Shown here one piece after another: positions 1-8,456 of a DNA stretch of 64,000 nucleotides. The stretch is from Sporosalibacterium faouarense (GTDB lineage Bacteria; Bacillota; Clostridia; Tissierellales; VENL01): positions 57,742 through 121,741 of the forward strand of contig NZ_JAETGO010000066.1 in NCBI RefSeq assembly GCF_016765695.1, written 5' to 3'. The notes below the pieces were generated by a model. It was not told where the DNA came from and did not search any database. It was given only the letters and a program-made list of their open reading frames with translations. The position numbers and the translations under genes were made by a program. The stretch's first letter is position 1. Each line of letters begins with the position of its first letter.

Positions 1-440
1 TGGACAATATTTTTATGACCTTCTGCCTTTCTATAATCTAAAACAGGGTCTAGCTTTTCATAATCAACTTTTATAAGCTTCATAGCCTTTATAGCAGTCT
101 TTTCATCAACTGCTGCAATAATTGCAACATCATCTCCTACATGTCTTACATATTCATCTAATAAAAATTTATCGTAGGCTGAAAGCTCAGGATAACATTG
201 CCCTGCCCTTGTAAATGGCCTTCTTTCAATATCCTTATATGTGAATATACATTCTACTCCTGGAACTTTTTTAGCTATTGATGTATTTATTTCCTTAATT
301 CTAGCAAATGAGTGGGGGCTTCTTAAAACCTTAACTACTAATGAATCTTTCGGAGCAAGATCATCTGTATATAGAGGTTTTCCCTGTAGTAGAGCCATTC
401 CATCCTTTTTAGATATAGACTTATTTACTACCTTCATCAT
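1..440 (-). CDS. Molybdenum hydroxylase (xanthine dehydrogenase family) large subunit, partial
   Basis: N-terminal part of the molybdopterin-binding catalytic subunit of a xanthine dehydrogenase/CO dehydrogenase-type hydroxylase; the rest lies beyond the left edge. Reading leftwards from 440 the frame stays open with MMKVVNKSISKKDGMALL, then GKPLYTDD and LRSPHSFARI. The RSPH-ARI stretch is typical of the first domain of this family. Two adjacent ATG codons (440 and 437) could start it. It overlaps the end of the iron-sulfur subunit gene by 20 bases, so the two are probably translationally coupled. Substrate (xanthine, hypoxanthine, nicotinate or other) cannot be fixed from this fragment, though the purine permease upstream suggests a purine. 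Confidence 0.85.
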   Translation of the reverse strand, partial: MMKVVNKSISKKDGMALLQGKPLYTDDLAPKDSLVVKVLRSPHSFARIKEINTSIAKKVPGVECIFTYKDIERRPFTRAGQCYPELSAYDKFLLDEYVRHVGDDVAIIAAVDEKTAIKAMKLIKVDYEKLDPVLDYRKAEGHKNIV

Positions 441-888
441 TTTTCGCCTCCAAATATCTTTTTATTGCTCTTAATTGTCCTGCATATCCGGTACACCTAC
501 ATAAATTCCCTCTTAAATAGTGAAGTATATCTTCATCTGTAGGATTATCAACACATTTTTCGAGATATAGAATACTCATAATTGTTCCAGTTCCACAAAA
601 TCCACATTGGTCCACACCTTCATCCACTAAATATTTAGCCACATCTTTAGCCTCTTCTTGTACTCCTTCAATTGTCGTAATCTCATGACCATCTGCTTTA
701 GCTGAAATTAAAACACAAGAAAGGACCGCTTCTCCATCGAGATGTATAGTACACATACCACAACTACCAGTGTCACAACCCTTGCGTAAGCTCATGTATC
801 CGTTATTTCTTAAGGTTTCCACAAGGTACTCATCGGGAGATACATCAAGAGCCTTTTTAATACCATTAATTTTAACATTAATTTTCAT
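421..888 (-). CDS. 2Fe-2S subunit of xanthine dehydrogenase-type hydroxylase
   Basis: Small electron-transfer subunit (155 aa) carrying two [2Fe-2S] clusters between the molybdenum and FAD subunits. The plant-ferredoxin-like N-terminal cluster has Cys38, Cys43, Cys46 and Cys58 (motif GCDTGSCGMC). The C-terminal cluster has Cys95, Cys98, Cys130 and Cys132 (QCGFCGTG and RGNLCRCTGY). All eight expected cysteines are present and the length is normal for a separate XdhC/CoxS-type subunit. It overlaps the upstream FAD-subunit gene by 11 bases and the downstream molybdenum-subunit gene by 20. The three form one operon. Confidence 0.95.
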   Translation of the reverse strand: MKINVKINGIKKALDVSPDEYLVETLRNNGYMSLRKGCDTGSCGMCTIHLDGEAVLSCVLISAKADGHEITTIEGVQEEAKDVAKYLVDEGVDQCGFCGTGTIMSILYLEKCVDNPTDEDILHYLRGNLCRCTGYAGQLRAIKRYLEAKNDEGSK

Positions 889-1681
889 TGGCCATTACCT
901 CCTCAATTGCCCTTTTAAATAAAACTTTACTTATTTCATGTCTATACTTGCTACTTCCCCTAGGGTTACTACCGAATACGGTTTCAGAAGCAAGTATATT
1001 ACTAGCTTTTTCAATAGCTTTATCATTAATCTGGTTCTTATTTAAGAAATCCATGGCCTGGGAAGATATTATTGCTCTTTGTGGTCTTGCTCCTATAGCT
1101 ATTCTATATTTTCCGTCAACTTTAGATATTGCTAGGTTTAATATGGCATAGTCTCCTTTAGAGTTCCGCATAGATTTAAACACTGAAAAACCGTCAGTCT
1201 TAGAAATGATAACTTTTTCTAAAATATCTTTGCTTTTACTTCCATTCTCTAAGAACTCTTCTAAAGTTCTTACTCCTCCTTTATAAAGTTTTACTTTTGC
1301 ATCTAAAGCTAATAAGGCAGTTATTAAATCAGAAAATCCATATCTGGAATAAACTGTACCGCCAAGGGTGACAATATTTCTTAACTGTATTCCCACTATA
1401 TCTTTGATTGCAATGGATAATATCCCACCAGAAAATCTCTTTAATATTTCGGACCTTTCAATGTCTCCAAAGGTGGCCATTGCTCCTATTTCAATTTCGT
1501 TATCCTGTTCATTTATATATCTCAAATTTGCTTTAGAGAGATCTATTCCAAGTGCTATATTCTTTGAACCCATTCTTATAAAAGCCCCTCCGCCAAATAT
1601 CATAGAGTTCTTCTTAGAAATTAAATATTCATATGCTTTATCTATATTCTTAGGCATAACATATTCTTTAATAGTTATCAA
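878..1681 (-). CDS. FAD-binding subunit of xanthine dehydrogenase-type hydroxylase
   Basis: Flavin subunit (267 aa) that passes electrons from the 2Fe-2S clusters to the acceptor. It has the CoxM/XdhB-type FAD-binding fold: FGGGAFIRMG near the N-terminus for the FAD pyrophosphate and IRNIVTLGG-like residues (QLRNIVTLGGTVYS) for the second FAD contact, then the C-terminal CO-dehydrogenase flavoprotein domain. I chose the TTG at 1681 because GAGAGGTG lies seven bases before it; an in-frame ATG at 1711 would place that ribosome site inside the gene. It is the first of the three hydroxylase genes, about 190 bases after the permease gene. Confidence 0.92.
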   Translation of the reverse strand: MITIKEYVMPKNIDKAYEYLISKKNSMIFGGGAFIRMGSKNIALGIDLSKANLRYINEQDNEIEIGAMATFGDIERSEILKRFSGGILSIAIKDIVGIQLRNIVTLGGTVYSRYGFSDLITALLALDAKVKLYKGGVRTLEEFLENGSKSKDILEKVIISKTDGFSVFKSMRNSKGDYAILNLAISKVDGKYRIAIGARPQRAIISSQAMDFLNKNQINDKAIEKASNILASETVFGSNPRGSSKYRHEISKVLFKRAIEEVMANEN

Positions 1682-1871
1682 ATATTTCACCTCTCTTATA
1701 TTAATAAGCAATGCACTCTAATATTAAAGTAGAATACATTGCTATACCTCTAATTAAATTTTATTTAGTTAAAAAATTATGCAATCGCAAAGTAAATATA
1801 ATTTTTTACATAATTTTAGTAAGCAATTTTCTTAATTATATTTTAGGGCTAAAGGTTGGTATTTTTATTAC

Positions 1872-3209
1872 TTATGCAATTTCCTTCTCTACCTTCTTTT
1901 GAATTTTGTCTTGTGGAAGTATTATATTTAAAAGAAGTGCTACGATACAAGCTATTACTATACCTGAGCCACCAAATATTAATTGTATAGAGTCAGGTAA
2001 ATAAGCTAATGCATCAGGTACTTGACCTAGCCCCAATCCTAAGGCTAATGCTAATCCAACTATTATTTTATTTCTGGTAGTCAGCTTCTCTTTAGTTATC
2101 AGGTTTATACCTGTTAAAGCTATTTGAGAAAACATAACTACAGTTGCTCCACCAAGAACACTTTGTGGTACAGTAACAACTATTGCTCCTAGCTTAGGAA
2201 ATAATCCTGCTATTAATAAGAATATAGCTCCAGTTGCAACTACAAACCTACTCATTATTCCTGTAAATGATACTAATCCAACATTTTGGCTGTAAGACGT
2301 GTTTGGAAGTGCATTAAATAAAGCTGCAAATGAACTACCTAACCCGTTTGATATAATTCCCCCTGATAATTCTCTATCTGTTGCTTCTCTATTTGCTCCT
2401 CCCATTGCAATACCAGAGATGTCTCCTACTGTTTCTACTGTTGTTACTACATACATTATAAGCATTGCAACTATTGCCTCCCAATGGAATGCTAATCCAA
2501 AGTGAAGAGGTCTAGGTATTGCAAACCATCCTGCTTGCGTAATAGCTGAGAAGTCTACTTTTCCAAGTGGTATAGCTACTAAGTAACCAACAATTAGACC
2601 GATTAAAATTGATGCTAAGCTTGTAAATCCTTTAGTAAATTGCTTAAAGAATACAACCGTAACTAAAACTATTAACGCTATAGACCAATTGGAAGGAGAA
2701 CCAAAGTCAGCTGCCCCAGACCCACCTGCCATATAAGTTATCCCAGTTGGTAAAAGTGATAGCCCTATGGTAAGAACTACTGTCCCAGTAACTAAGGATG
2801 GGAAAAACTTTCTCAATGGCTTTAGGAAAAGACCTAAAAAGCCACAGAAAAATCCACCTATAAGCTGAGCCCCTAAAATACCTGCAAGTCCAAAGGAATT
2901 TCCAATTGCTATACATGTAGGTAAGAATCCAAAGCTAGTTCCCATTACTACAGGCATCTTAGCCCCTACTCTACCTATTGGATATAACTGAACTAAAGTT
3001 GCTATCCCTGCAACAAACATAGCACTTTGAATTAAGATAGTTTGTTCCGCATTAGAAAAACCTAATATTCCTGCTATTATGATAGGTACAGTTACATTCC
3101 CTACAAACATAGCTAAAATATGTTGCAAGCCTAAAGGAATAGCTTCTTTCAATGGTGGTTTACCATTAAGCTCATACTTTGAACTATTGACTTTTGCACT
3201 ATTTTCCAT
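1872..3209 (-). CDS. NCS2-family xanthine/uracil permease
   Basis: Integral membrane nucleobase:cation symporter-2 protein (445 aa, about 12-14 hydrophobic segments) that imports a purine or uracil with H+ or Na+. Family signatures include QHILAMFVGNVTVPIII near residue 30, the helix-8 segment TTVETVGDISG, and NGLGSSFAALFNALPNTSYSQNVG, which matches the conserved region with TSYSQN. Xanthine or urate is the likeliest substrate because the molybdenum hydroxylase subunits follow on the same strand. The start ATG follows GGGGGAAAAAAG. A 330-base leader with two promoter candidates and an intrinsic terminator precedes it. Confidence 0.92.
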   Translation of the reverse strand: MENSAKVNSSKYELNGKPPLKEAIPLGLQHILAMFVGNVTVPIIIAGILGFSNAEQTILIQSAMFVAGIATLVQLYPIGRVGAKMPVVMGTSFGFLPTCIAIGNSFGLAGILGAQLIGGFFCGFLGLFLKPLRKFFPSLVTGTVVLTIGLSLLPTGITYMAGGSGAADFGSPSNWSIALIVLVTVVFFKQFTKGFTSLASILIGLIVGYLVAIPLGKVDFSAITQAGWFAIPRPLHFGLAFHWEAIVAMLIMYVVTTVETVGDISGIAMGGANREATDRELSGGIISNGLGSSFAALFNALPNTSYSQNVGLVSFTGIMSRFVVATGAIFLLIAGLFPKLGAIVVTVPQSVLGGATVVMFSQIALTGINLITKEKLTTRNKIIVGLALALGLGLGQVPDALAYLPDSIQLIFGGSGIVIACIVALLLNIILPQDKIQKKVEKEIA

Positions 3210-3309
3210 CTTTTTTCCCCCTATTTTTTCATTTCCAACCTTTAGCCATAATTAACCCTTGTAATATGTGCTTTTTCAATGGTCTGTAGAATATTAATAC
3301 AAAGCAAAC

Positions 3310-3356
3310 AAAAAAGGTCAGCACGAAAGAATATTTCTATTCTTTAGCACTGACCT
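3310..3356 (-). terminator. Intrinsic terminator inside the permease leader (attenuator candidate)
   Basis: Read on the minus strand, AGGTCAG pairs with CTGACCT, a 4x4 internal loop follows, then AAAGAATA pairs with TATTCTTT around a GAAA tetraloop, and the hairpin runs into TTTTTTG. It lies 100 bases before the permease start codon and downstream of two promoter candidates, so it could attenuate permease transcription. It could instead end readthrough from the response-regulator gene. No known purine aptamer is recognisable upstream of it. Confidence 0.8.
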
Positions 3357-3364
3357 ATTAAGGC

Positions 3365-3394
3365 ATATTAATATATTTCCTTAACCATTGTCAA
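3365..3394 (-). promoter_or_regulatory. Sigma-A-type promoter close to the permease terminator
   Basis: TTGACA (3394-3389), 18-base spacer, TAATAT (3370-3365). Transcription from here would begin almost at the foot of the terminator hairpin. Confidence 0.55.
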
Positions 3395-3499
3395 GCAAAT
3401 ATTAAATTTTATACTCTCTCCCTCCGATACTAAAACGGCTTACATAGTGTATCCATTTCAGCTTTTTTTCAGAATATGGAGAAGTAAATATCTAACAAC

Positions 3500-3528
3500 A
3501 TTATAACATATCTCTATCTGTAATACAA
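3500..3528 (-). promoter_or_regulatory. Distal sigma-A-type promoter of the permease leader
   Basis: TTGTAT (3528-3523), 17-base spacer, TATAAT (3505-3500). It would give a leader of roughly 280 bases containing the segment 3480-3395, which can fold (for example GATAC with GTATC around position 3440), followed by the terminator at 3310-3356. Confidence 0.6.
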
Positions 3529-3544
3529 GATTGATAAATACAAT

Positions 3545-4330
3545 CTATAAGAAGGATAGATTTAAAATATCGATATTTTGTTTAGAATCAATCTCAACAT
3601 CTAGCAGGGAGACCTTACTATTTATAATTTCTCCTAGTTTCTCTTCAATTCTTTCCTTATTTTCCAAATATAATAATCTCCTATTATAATTCACTAAGCT
3701 ATGATTCCTATTGGAAGAAGTCAAATTTTCTTCCAATATAGTCAATACCCCCTTAGCTACAATTTCAATTTCATTTCCCTTTATAAAAACTTGAATATTT
3801 TGAGGTCCCTTTCCTGTATATTTTTTTATAAAATAGGCCATCTCTCCACTTATTTTTCTCTCTAATTCCTTCTTTTCTTCTCTATTCATTACAAAGGATT
3901 TATTAACTACAATTGATTCATCAAGCTTATCCTTTAGTAGCTCTGAAGCTATCTTCTCCATGGTGTTTATCAATTCCTTTGTATCTATGGGCTTTACCAC
4001 ATACTTAACTATACCCATATCCACTGCTTCAAGTATAGTAGAGCTATCGGATAAAGCAGAAATAATAATTATAGGAACTTCATGACCTTGCTCTCTTATA
4101 CTAGTTATAAACTCAAGTCCTGTCATTTCTGGCATTTTTAAGTCAGTGATTATTAAATCAGGTATATGAGTATCAAATTGTTTTAGCCCTTCTAGGCCAT
4201 TGGAAGCAACATAGAGTTTGCCGACCCTTTTACGTATGTATTGAGCTAGTTCTTTTCTAGCAAAATCTTCATCTTCCACAAATAAAACCTTAATATTATT
4301 TAGTATGCTCTTATATGTATTCCTATTCAT
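3545..4330 (-). CDS. Response regulator with MpsC/DUF2294-type C-terminal domain
   Basis: 261 aa protein. Residues about 12-125 are a receiver domain with acidic residues Glu19-Asp20, phosphoacceptor Asp63 (IITDLKMPEMTG), Ser91 and Lys113 (VVKPID). Residues about 150-255 are not a DNA-binding domain; they match the MpsC/DUF2294 family, with Y-GKGP near residue 165, KGVLTILEENL in the middle and RRLLYLE later. MpsC is known as part of a staphylococcal membrane-potential/bicarbonate-Na+ system. Use of this domain as a receiver output is unusual to me and its action is unknown. It overlaps the upstream kinase gene by eight bases, so the two are surely partners. Confidence 0.85.
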   Translation of the reverse strand: MNRNTYKSILNNIKVLFVEDEDFARKELAQYIRKRVGKLYVASNGLEGLKQFDTHIPDLIITDLKMPEMTGLEFITSIREQGHEVPIIIISALSDSSTILEAVDMGIVKYVVKPIDTKELINTMEKIASELLKDKLDESIVVNKSFVMNREEKKELERKISGEMAYFIKKYTGKGPQNIQVFIKGNEIEIVAKGVLTILEENLTSSNRNHSLVNYNRRLLYLENKERIEEKLGEIINSKVSLLDVEIDSKQNIDILNLSFL

Positions 4331-6869
4331 TCAGTTCACCTCGTTTTGGAATAGCTATCTTCATCAACAATCCTTTATCTGTATTACTCCAACTTATCTC
4401 TCCATCCATATTATTTTCAATTATAACCTTAGTCATATACAGTCCCAAACCTGTTCCTCCCGACTTCTCTTTAGTTGTAAAATATAAGTCAAAAACTTTT
4501 TTCGAAACCTCTTTATCAATACCTCCACCATTATCTTCAAAGTCTGCAATCACCATATCTTTCTTCTCATATATGGAAATACTAATTTTTTTGTCTTTTA
4601 TACTTTTATTTTTCAAAGCATCTATTGAATTATTTATTATATTGAAAACAGCTTGAGAATACTGATTTTCCAGGCCATATCCTTTAACCATGTCTATATG
4701 ATTGAATTTAACTTTAATATTATTAAATTTAAGATTTTCCTCAACGAGCTCTAACACCATATTAATACTTTCATAAATTATAAAATCTTCTTTTTGTTGG
4801 TTAGGATTAAGAAAGGATCTAAAATCATCAATTGTACTAGACATTTTATTAATTAATCTTTTAGATTTTCTAATTGAATTACTAAGATACTCTTGTGTTA
4901 ATTCATTAAACCTATATGCGTCCTCTAAATTAGATAATACTAGCCCCAAGGAATTTAACGGCTGTCTCCACTGATGTGCTATATTTGCTATCATTTCGCC
5001 CATTGCCGCTAATCTAGCTTGATATATAATTAGAGCTTCCTTTTTCTTATTTTCATCTAGTTCTTTTTTAAACATTTTTTCAAGCTCTAAATTAATCTTT
5101 TCTAATTTTAATGAAAGTCTATTTTTTTCATTGATTATATCTTGCTCATTAATAAAATCATTATTAGAATTAAAAATCTTAGTTACTCCTTCTTTTTCTG
5201 ATATTTCTTCAGCAACCTCATTAATTATATTTCTAAACCTTTGTTCACTCCTCTTAACCGCTTCTTCTTCAAACTTTCTGTTAGTAATATCTACAACCAT
5301 ACCTATATTTACTTTTTCTTCATTGTTTTGGTCATAGGTAGTAGTCATAAATAAATTGCCCCAAAAGAATTTACCGTCTTTTCGTATATACTTTCTCTCA
5401 TCAATATAATTTTTCACATCACCTTCTTTAAATCTATTAATTACCTCAAGTTGGCACTCTCTAAAATCATCAGAAATGAACTCAATAATATTCCTTCCTA
5501 CTATTTCTTCCTCAGAGTATCCTATCATATCAAGCCATTTATCATTTGCTTGTAATATTACTCCCTCTATTGTAGTAACTGTAATCCCTAGCAGAACACT
5601 ATTAAATATAGTCTCATACCTTTGATTCATCTTTCTAATTGAGCTTTCGACCCGCTCTCTTTCTGAAACCTCATTACGTAAGTCTCTATTCTTAATAATA
5701 ATCTTAGATATGGAAATACATATAGATATTATTAAACATAAAACTAATATAACAAATAATAGCTTTACTGTATTTTCTGTTTTCGTGCTATTAATCTTTT
5801 CATAATCGAAAATAAATTTATCTAAATCTACCCCGTCATCAATTAGCTCTAGCTCTAATAAAGCTTGTTGCATTTTTTCCCATCTAAAGGGGTTAATATT
5901 TCCTATCTCTACCACAGGATATAGGGTTAACTCATCAACTCTTTTTGCTTGAAATAAATTATATTCCAATAGCTCATCTTCACTTTTTCCATTGATATTA
6001 AATTCCTTTGATATTTTCTGTGCTATTTCATAAGGATGTTCAAGAGCATATATCCACCCTTTCATACTTGCCCTTCTAAACTTTTCAACTAAATCAGGGT
6101 TACTCAATGCAAGTTCTCTGCTGGTGAAAAGTGAATCTCCATAAAAATCTATCCCATAGTCTATAGGCTTAATAGATTTTATATCTACATTATGCTTATC
6201 TGCATAGAAAGAGATTGTTCCTAAATATCCAGGAATAACATCATACTTACCAGTGATTAAATCATCAATAGCAAATTCAATATTTTTATTAAGAAATTTA
6301 GAATTGTCTGGCTGTATACCTTCACTTATAAACATCGCTTGCAATTCTATATCTAATAGATCATCTTTTCTTCTAGCTGTATTTAGCTTAGTTAAGTCTG
6401 CAAGTGAAGCATATTTTGTATCTTCTTTCATATAGAATTCAACGGGACTCTTCTGAAATATAGATGCAATCACTGTAAAATTTTCCCCACTATTCTCTGC
6501 AATTAGCACATCAACTCCACCTATTCCAAAATCTGCCCTTCCACCTGCAACTTCTTCCGTGGCTAATAGTACTTCTCCATCTTTAGTAAATCCCGATCTT
6601 ATATTGACATCTAGACCTTCTTCGTCATAATAACCCATCCATTTAGCTACATAATATCCAGCAAATTGAAATTGATGGTTCCATCTAAGCTGAAGAGTTA
6701 CTTTTTCTTGCCCATCTGCATAGGAGTACGTTGTATATGGAATCATCATTACAGTAGTAACTACTGAAATAACTAGCATTAATATTAATCTATAGATAAC
6801 CCTTTTTCTAGATTTAGATTGATAGTTTTTATTTAAAATGAACCTTCTATTCATTAAGATAATCTTCAC
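4323..6869 (-). CDS. Sensor histidine kinase with NMT1/THI5-like extracytoplasmic domain and PAS domain
   Basis: 848 aa membrane kinase. A hydrophobic segment near residues 27-45 leads to an SsuA/THI5/NMT1-type solute-binding domain (about 55-340; LQLRWNHQFQFAGYYVA and GYYDEEGLDV are typical). A second membrane helix follows at about 370-390, a PAS domain with PAC motif at about 415-535, a coiled coil, and a kinase core whose dimerisation helix has IANIAHQWRQPLN (phospho-His near 650). The ATPase domain shows an N box (NIINNSIDAL), DNGGGI, and GTGLGLYM. The NMT1 fold usually binds thiamine precursors, sulfonates or similar small molecules; here it is probably the ligand sensor. Start GTG follows AAAGGAG. 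Coupled to the downstream MpsC-type regulator. Confidence 0.9.
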   Translation of the reverse strand: MKIILMNRRFILNKNYQSKSRKRVIYRLILMLVISVVTTVMMIPYTTYSYADGQEKVTLQLRWNHQFQFAGYYVAKWMGYYDEEGLDVNIRSGFTKDGEVLLATEEVAGGRADFGIGGVDVLIAENSGENFTVIASIFQKSPVEFYMKEDTKYASLADLTKLNTARRKDDLLDIELQAMFISEGIQPDNSKFLNKNIEFAIDDLITGKYDVIPGYLGTISFYADKHNVDIKSIKPIDYGIDFYGDSLFTSRELALSNPDLVEKFRRASMKGWIYALEHPYEIAQKISKEFNINGKSEDELLEYNLFQAKRVDELTLYPVVEIGNINPFRWEKMQQALLELELIDDGVDLDKFIFDYEKINSTKTENTVKLLFVILVLCLIISICISISKIIIKNRDLRNEVSERERVESSIRKMNQRYETIFNSVLLGITVTTIEGVILQANDKWLDMIGYSEEEIVGRNIIEFISDDFRECQLEVINRFKEGDVKNYIDERKYIRKDGKFFWGNLFMTTTYDQNNEEKVNIGMVVDITNRKFEEEAVKRSEQRFRNIINEVAEEISEKEGVTKIFNSNNDFINEQDIINEKNRLSLKLEKINLELEKMFKKELDENKKKEALIIYQARLAAMGEMIANIAHQWRQPLNSLGLVLSNLEDAYRFNELTQEYLSNSIRKSKRLINKMSSTIDDFRSFLNPNQQKEDFIIYESINMVLELVEENLKFNNIKVKFNHIDMVKGYGLENQYSQAVFNIINNSIDALKNKSIKDKKISISIYEKKDMVIADFEDNGGGIDKEVSKKVFDLYFTTKEKSGGTGLGLYMTKVIIENNMDGEISWSNTDKGLLMKIAIPKRGELNE

Positions 6870-7256
6870 ATCAATTCTCCTTTGAACAATATCTTTTATT
6901 ACTTCTTATTAGAAATACATTTTGATTACATACTATTCTTATACTGCTATTTTGATTTGAAATAATTGCTTGCCAATAACCTAAAGAAAATATAACATTG
7001 TATATAATTCTAATATATAACTTTTTATTTTGCATATGTTACAATTTTATAATATAAATTTTAACTCCATATATATGAACGAATTCTTTGTTTTATTTAA
7101 ATATCCTCTATATATGAAATGTTTTATAATTGAGAAATTTGCTGTTTATAAACTAAAGATAATATGACTTTGCAGAAAATTTTAATGTGTCATTTTATAA
7201 GCGAATAATTTATCCTAGATAAATAATATTATATACTTCATTAGTCTTGAATAAAT
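6870..7256. other. AT-rich intergenic stretch without a gene
   Basis: About 390 bases with no credible reading frame, RNA fold or repeat visible on either strand. It must contain the promoter of the NMT1-type kinase on the minus strand, but no clear -35/-10 pair stands out. Confidence 0.6.
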
Positions 7257-7286
7257 ATAAAAAAGCCAAAGACTATATCTTTGACT
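7257..7286 (-). terminator. Terminator after the thioesterase gene
   Basis: On the minus strand AGTCAAAGA pairs with TCTTTGGCT around a short loop and is followed by TTTTT. It lies about 70 bases after the thioesterase stop codon. Confidence 0.75.
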
Positions 7287-7356
7287 CTTATTTGCTAATA
7301 TATTCTTTTTATTTCGTTTCAAATTACCTACAATCTAATTTCGCCATTCTTCACTT

Positions 7357-7776
7357 TTATCTTAGCTTTTTGGCTATTTCTATTAACCTTTTATCTTCTT
7401 CATTTTGAGCTTTGGGCTGTAATAATCCATGGGCTTTTTTCTTACCATTTTCATCAACACATACAAAGGTAACAAATCCATCAACTAATGACTCAGTTCC
7501 ATTTACTTTTGTAACCTTTCCATATACCTTTATACTAGTAGTTCCAACTAAAACTAACTTAGTCTCTAAATTTATGATTGCACCTTTCTTTACAGGTGCA
7601 TTAAAAGCTAACCCATGAAGTTTTTTACAAACCAATCCACTGGGATCTCCAAAGATACCTGCTGCTGTTATGAATGCTCCTTCAATAAACCATTCAGCTA
7701 ATCTCCCAGCAAACAATGTTCCATGATGATTTAAATCCTCTGACTTTACAAGCTTTGATGTATTAAAAATCTTCAA
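7357..7776 (-). CDS. Hotdog-fold acyl-CoA thioesterase
   Basis: 139 aa cytoplasmic enzyme of the acyl-CoA thioesterase (YciA/BFIT-like) hotdog family, hydrolysing acyl-CoA esters to free acid and CoA. The N-terminal HHGTLFAGRLAEWFIEGAF matches the family's signature around the catalytic Asn/Asp-His region (usually N-x-x-G-x-xF-GG-LM-W-D), although the usual Asp is replaced by a Glu in WFIEGA, and HGLAFNAPVKKG fits the second strand. Length is typical for a single hotdog domain. Start TTG at 7776 lies seven bases after GGGAGG. The acyl chain length cannot be told. It is followed by its own terminator. Confidence 0.82.
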   Translation of the reverse strand: MKIFNTSKLVKSEDLNHHGTLFAGRLAEWFIEGAFITAAGIFGDPSGLVCKKLHGLAFNAPVKKGAIINLETKLVLVGTTSIKVYGKVTKVNGTESLVDGFVTFVCVDENGKKKAHGLLQPKAQNEEDKRLIEIAKKLR

Positions 7777-7845
7777 GATAAAACCTCCCTTTATAAGGCT
7801 TTTTCTTAATATTAACTTATTTAAACTAATATATCAAATACATTT

Positions 7846-8196
7846 TTATTTTCCTACTTCATCTGCATAAATTTTAGGTACAGGTCTCGGTGCTAATACC
7901 ACAAAGCAAGATAAGTTTTCTTTATAATTATTCTTTAAGTAAAACTCTTCTTTACCTACACAATAGACTATATCTCCCTCTTCTATTGTTTTTGTATTTC
8001 CATCAATAGTTATATCACCTTTTCCAGTTACTACGTATAAAACTAAGTCACTCTCTTCATGAGTATGGGACGGAATTTCTTGACCTGGAACTAAATTTAA
8101 AACAAAGTTTAAAACTTTTTCTTCACTAAATATTAACCGTTTTGTAAATGTACTTTCAGAATAGACTATCTTATCCTGTATTTTTTCTATTTTCAT
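7846..8196 (-). CDS. Small single-domain cupin protein
   Basis: 116 aa conserved beta-barrel (cupin_2) protein. The first cupin motif is readable as PGQEIPSHTHEESDLVLYV with two His and a Glu expected to bind a metal; the second motif follows at GDITIDG-EEGDIVYCVGKEEF, where the usual His is not obvious. Function is unknown; such proteins act as isomerases, sugar or polyketide enzymes or ligand sensors. The ATG at 8196 is preferred because AGAGGTGAGAAC stands before it; an in-frame ATG at 8229 is less likely. It lies between the Na+-pump pair and the thioesterase on the same strand. Confidence 0.8.
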   Translation of the reverse strand: MKIEKIQDKIVYSESTFTKRLIFSEEKVLNFVLNLVPGQEIPSHTHEESDLVLYVVTGKGDITIDGNTKTIEEGDIVYCVGKEEFYLKNNYKENLSCFVVLAPRPVPKIYADEVGK

Positions 8197-8246
8197 GTTC
8201 TCACCTCTATTATAGTTTGCTAAGCTCAAAAAAAATTATACTTAGT

Positions 8247-8284
8247 AAAAAAAGAGTATTATTACTATTAAGTAAATAACACTC
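8247..8284 (-). terminator. Terminator after the sodium-pump gamma-like gene
   Basis: On the minus strand GAGTGTTATT-ACT pairs with AGTAATAATACTC around a small loop, followed by TTTTTTT. It closes the oadB/oadG-like transcription unit. Confidence 0.8.
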
Positions 8285-8320
8285 CCAGAAATTCTAAGAA
8301 AAAATAATTTGAAATTAACT

Positions 8321-8455
8321 TTATTTTTTCCTTGGAACAAGAATTAAAGATAATCCTTTAATTAAAAAATATAGTAATATCAATATTAAAAAGGTAGTTC
8401 CCATTCCTTGTATAGTCATATCTAACCCAATATCTAGTACATATTTTAAATCCAT
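8321..8455 (-). CDS. Small OadG/gamma-like subunit of sodium-pump decarboxylase
   Basis: 44 aa membrane peptide, start ATG 8455 after AAAGGAGTGGGTTAAG, one base after the stop codon of the beta-subunit gene. It has one hydrophobic helix preceded by LDMTIQGMGTTFLILILLYF, which closely resembles the start of OadG/MmdD-type gamma subunits (a single N-terminal helix that anchors and assembles Na+-translocating decarboxylases), and a short basic tail PRKK. It lacks the long hydrophilic C-terminal part of full OadG. The position directly after OadB strongly supports the call. Confidence 0.75.
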   Translation of the reverse strand: MDLKYVLDIGLDMTIQGMGTTFLILILLYFLIKGLSLILVPRKK

Positions 8456-8456
8456 C

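Noticed and set aside
888..1151. Plus-strand reading frames opposite the hydroxylase, ribosomal and kinase genes
   Set aside because: They mirror well-supported minus-strand genes, lack ribosome sites and show no family similarity.
3241..3490. Purine (guanine/adenine) riboswitch before the permease
   Set aside because: The conserved TATA...TCTAC...CCG loop blocks could not be found in order on the minus strand; only the terminator is sure.
3241..3490. Molybdenum cofactor riboswitch for the hydroxylase cluster
   Set aside because: I could not match the conserved blocks of that class in the leader.
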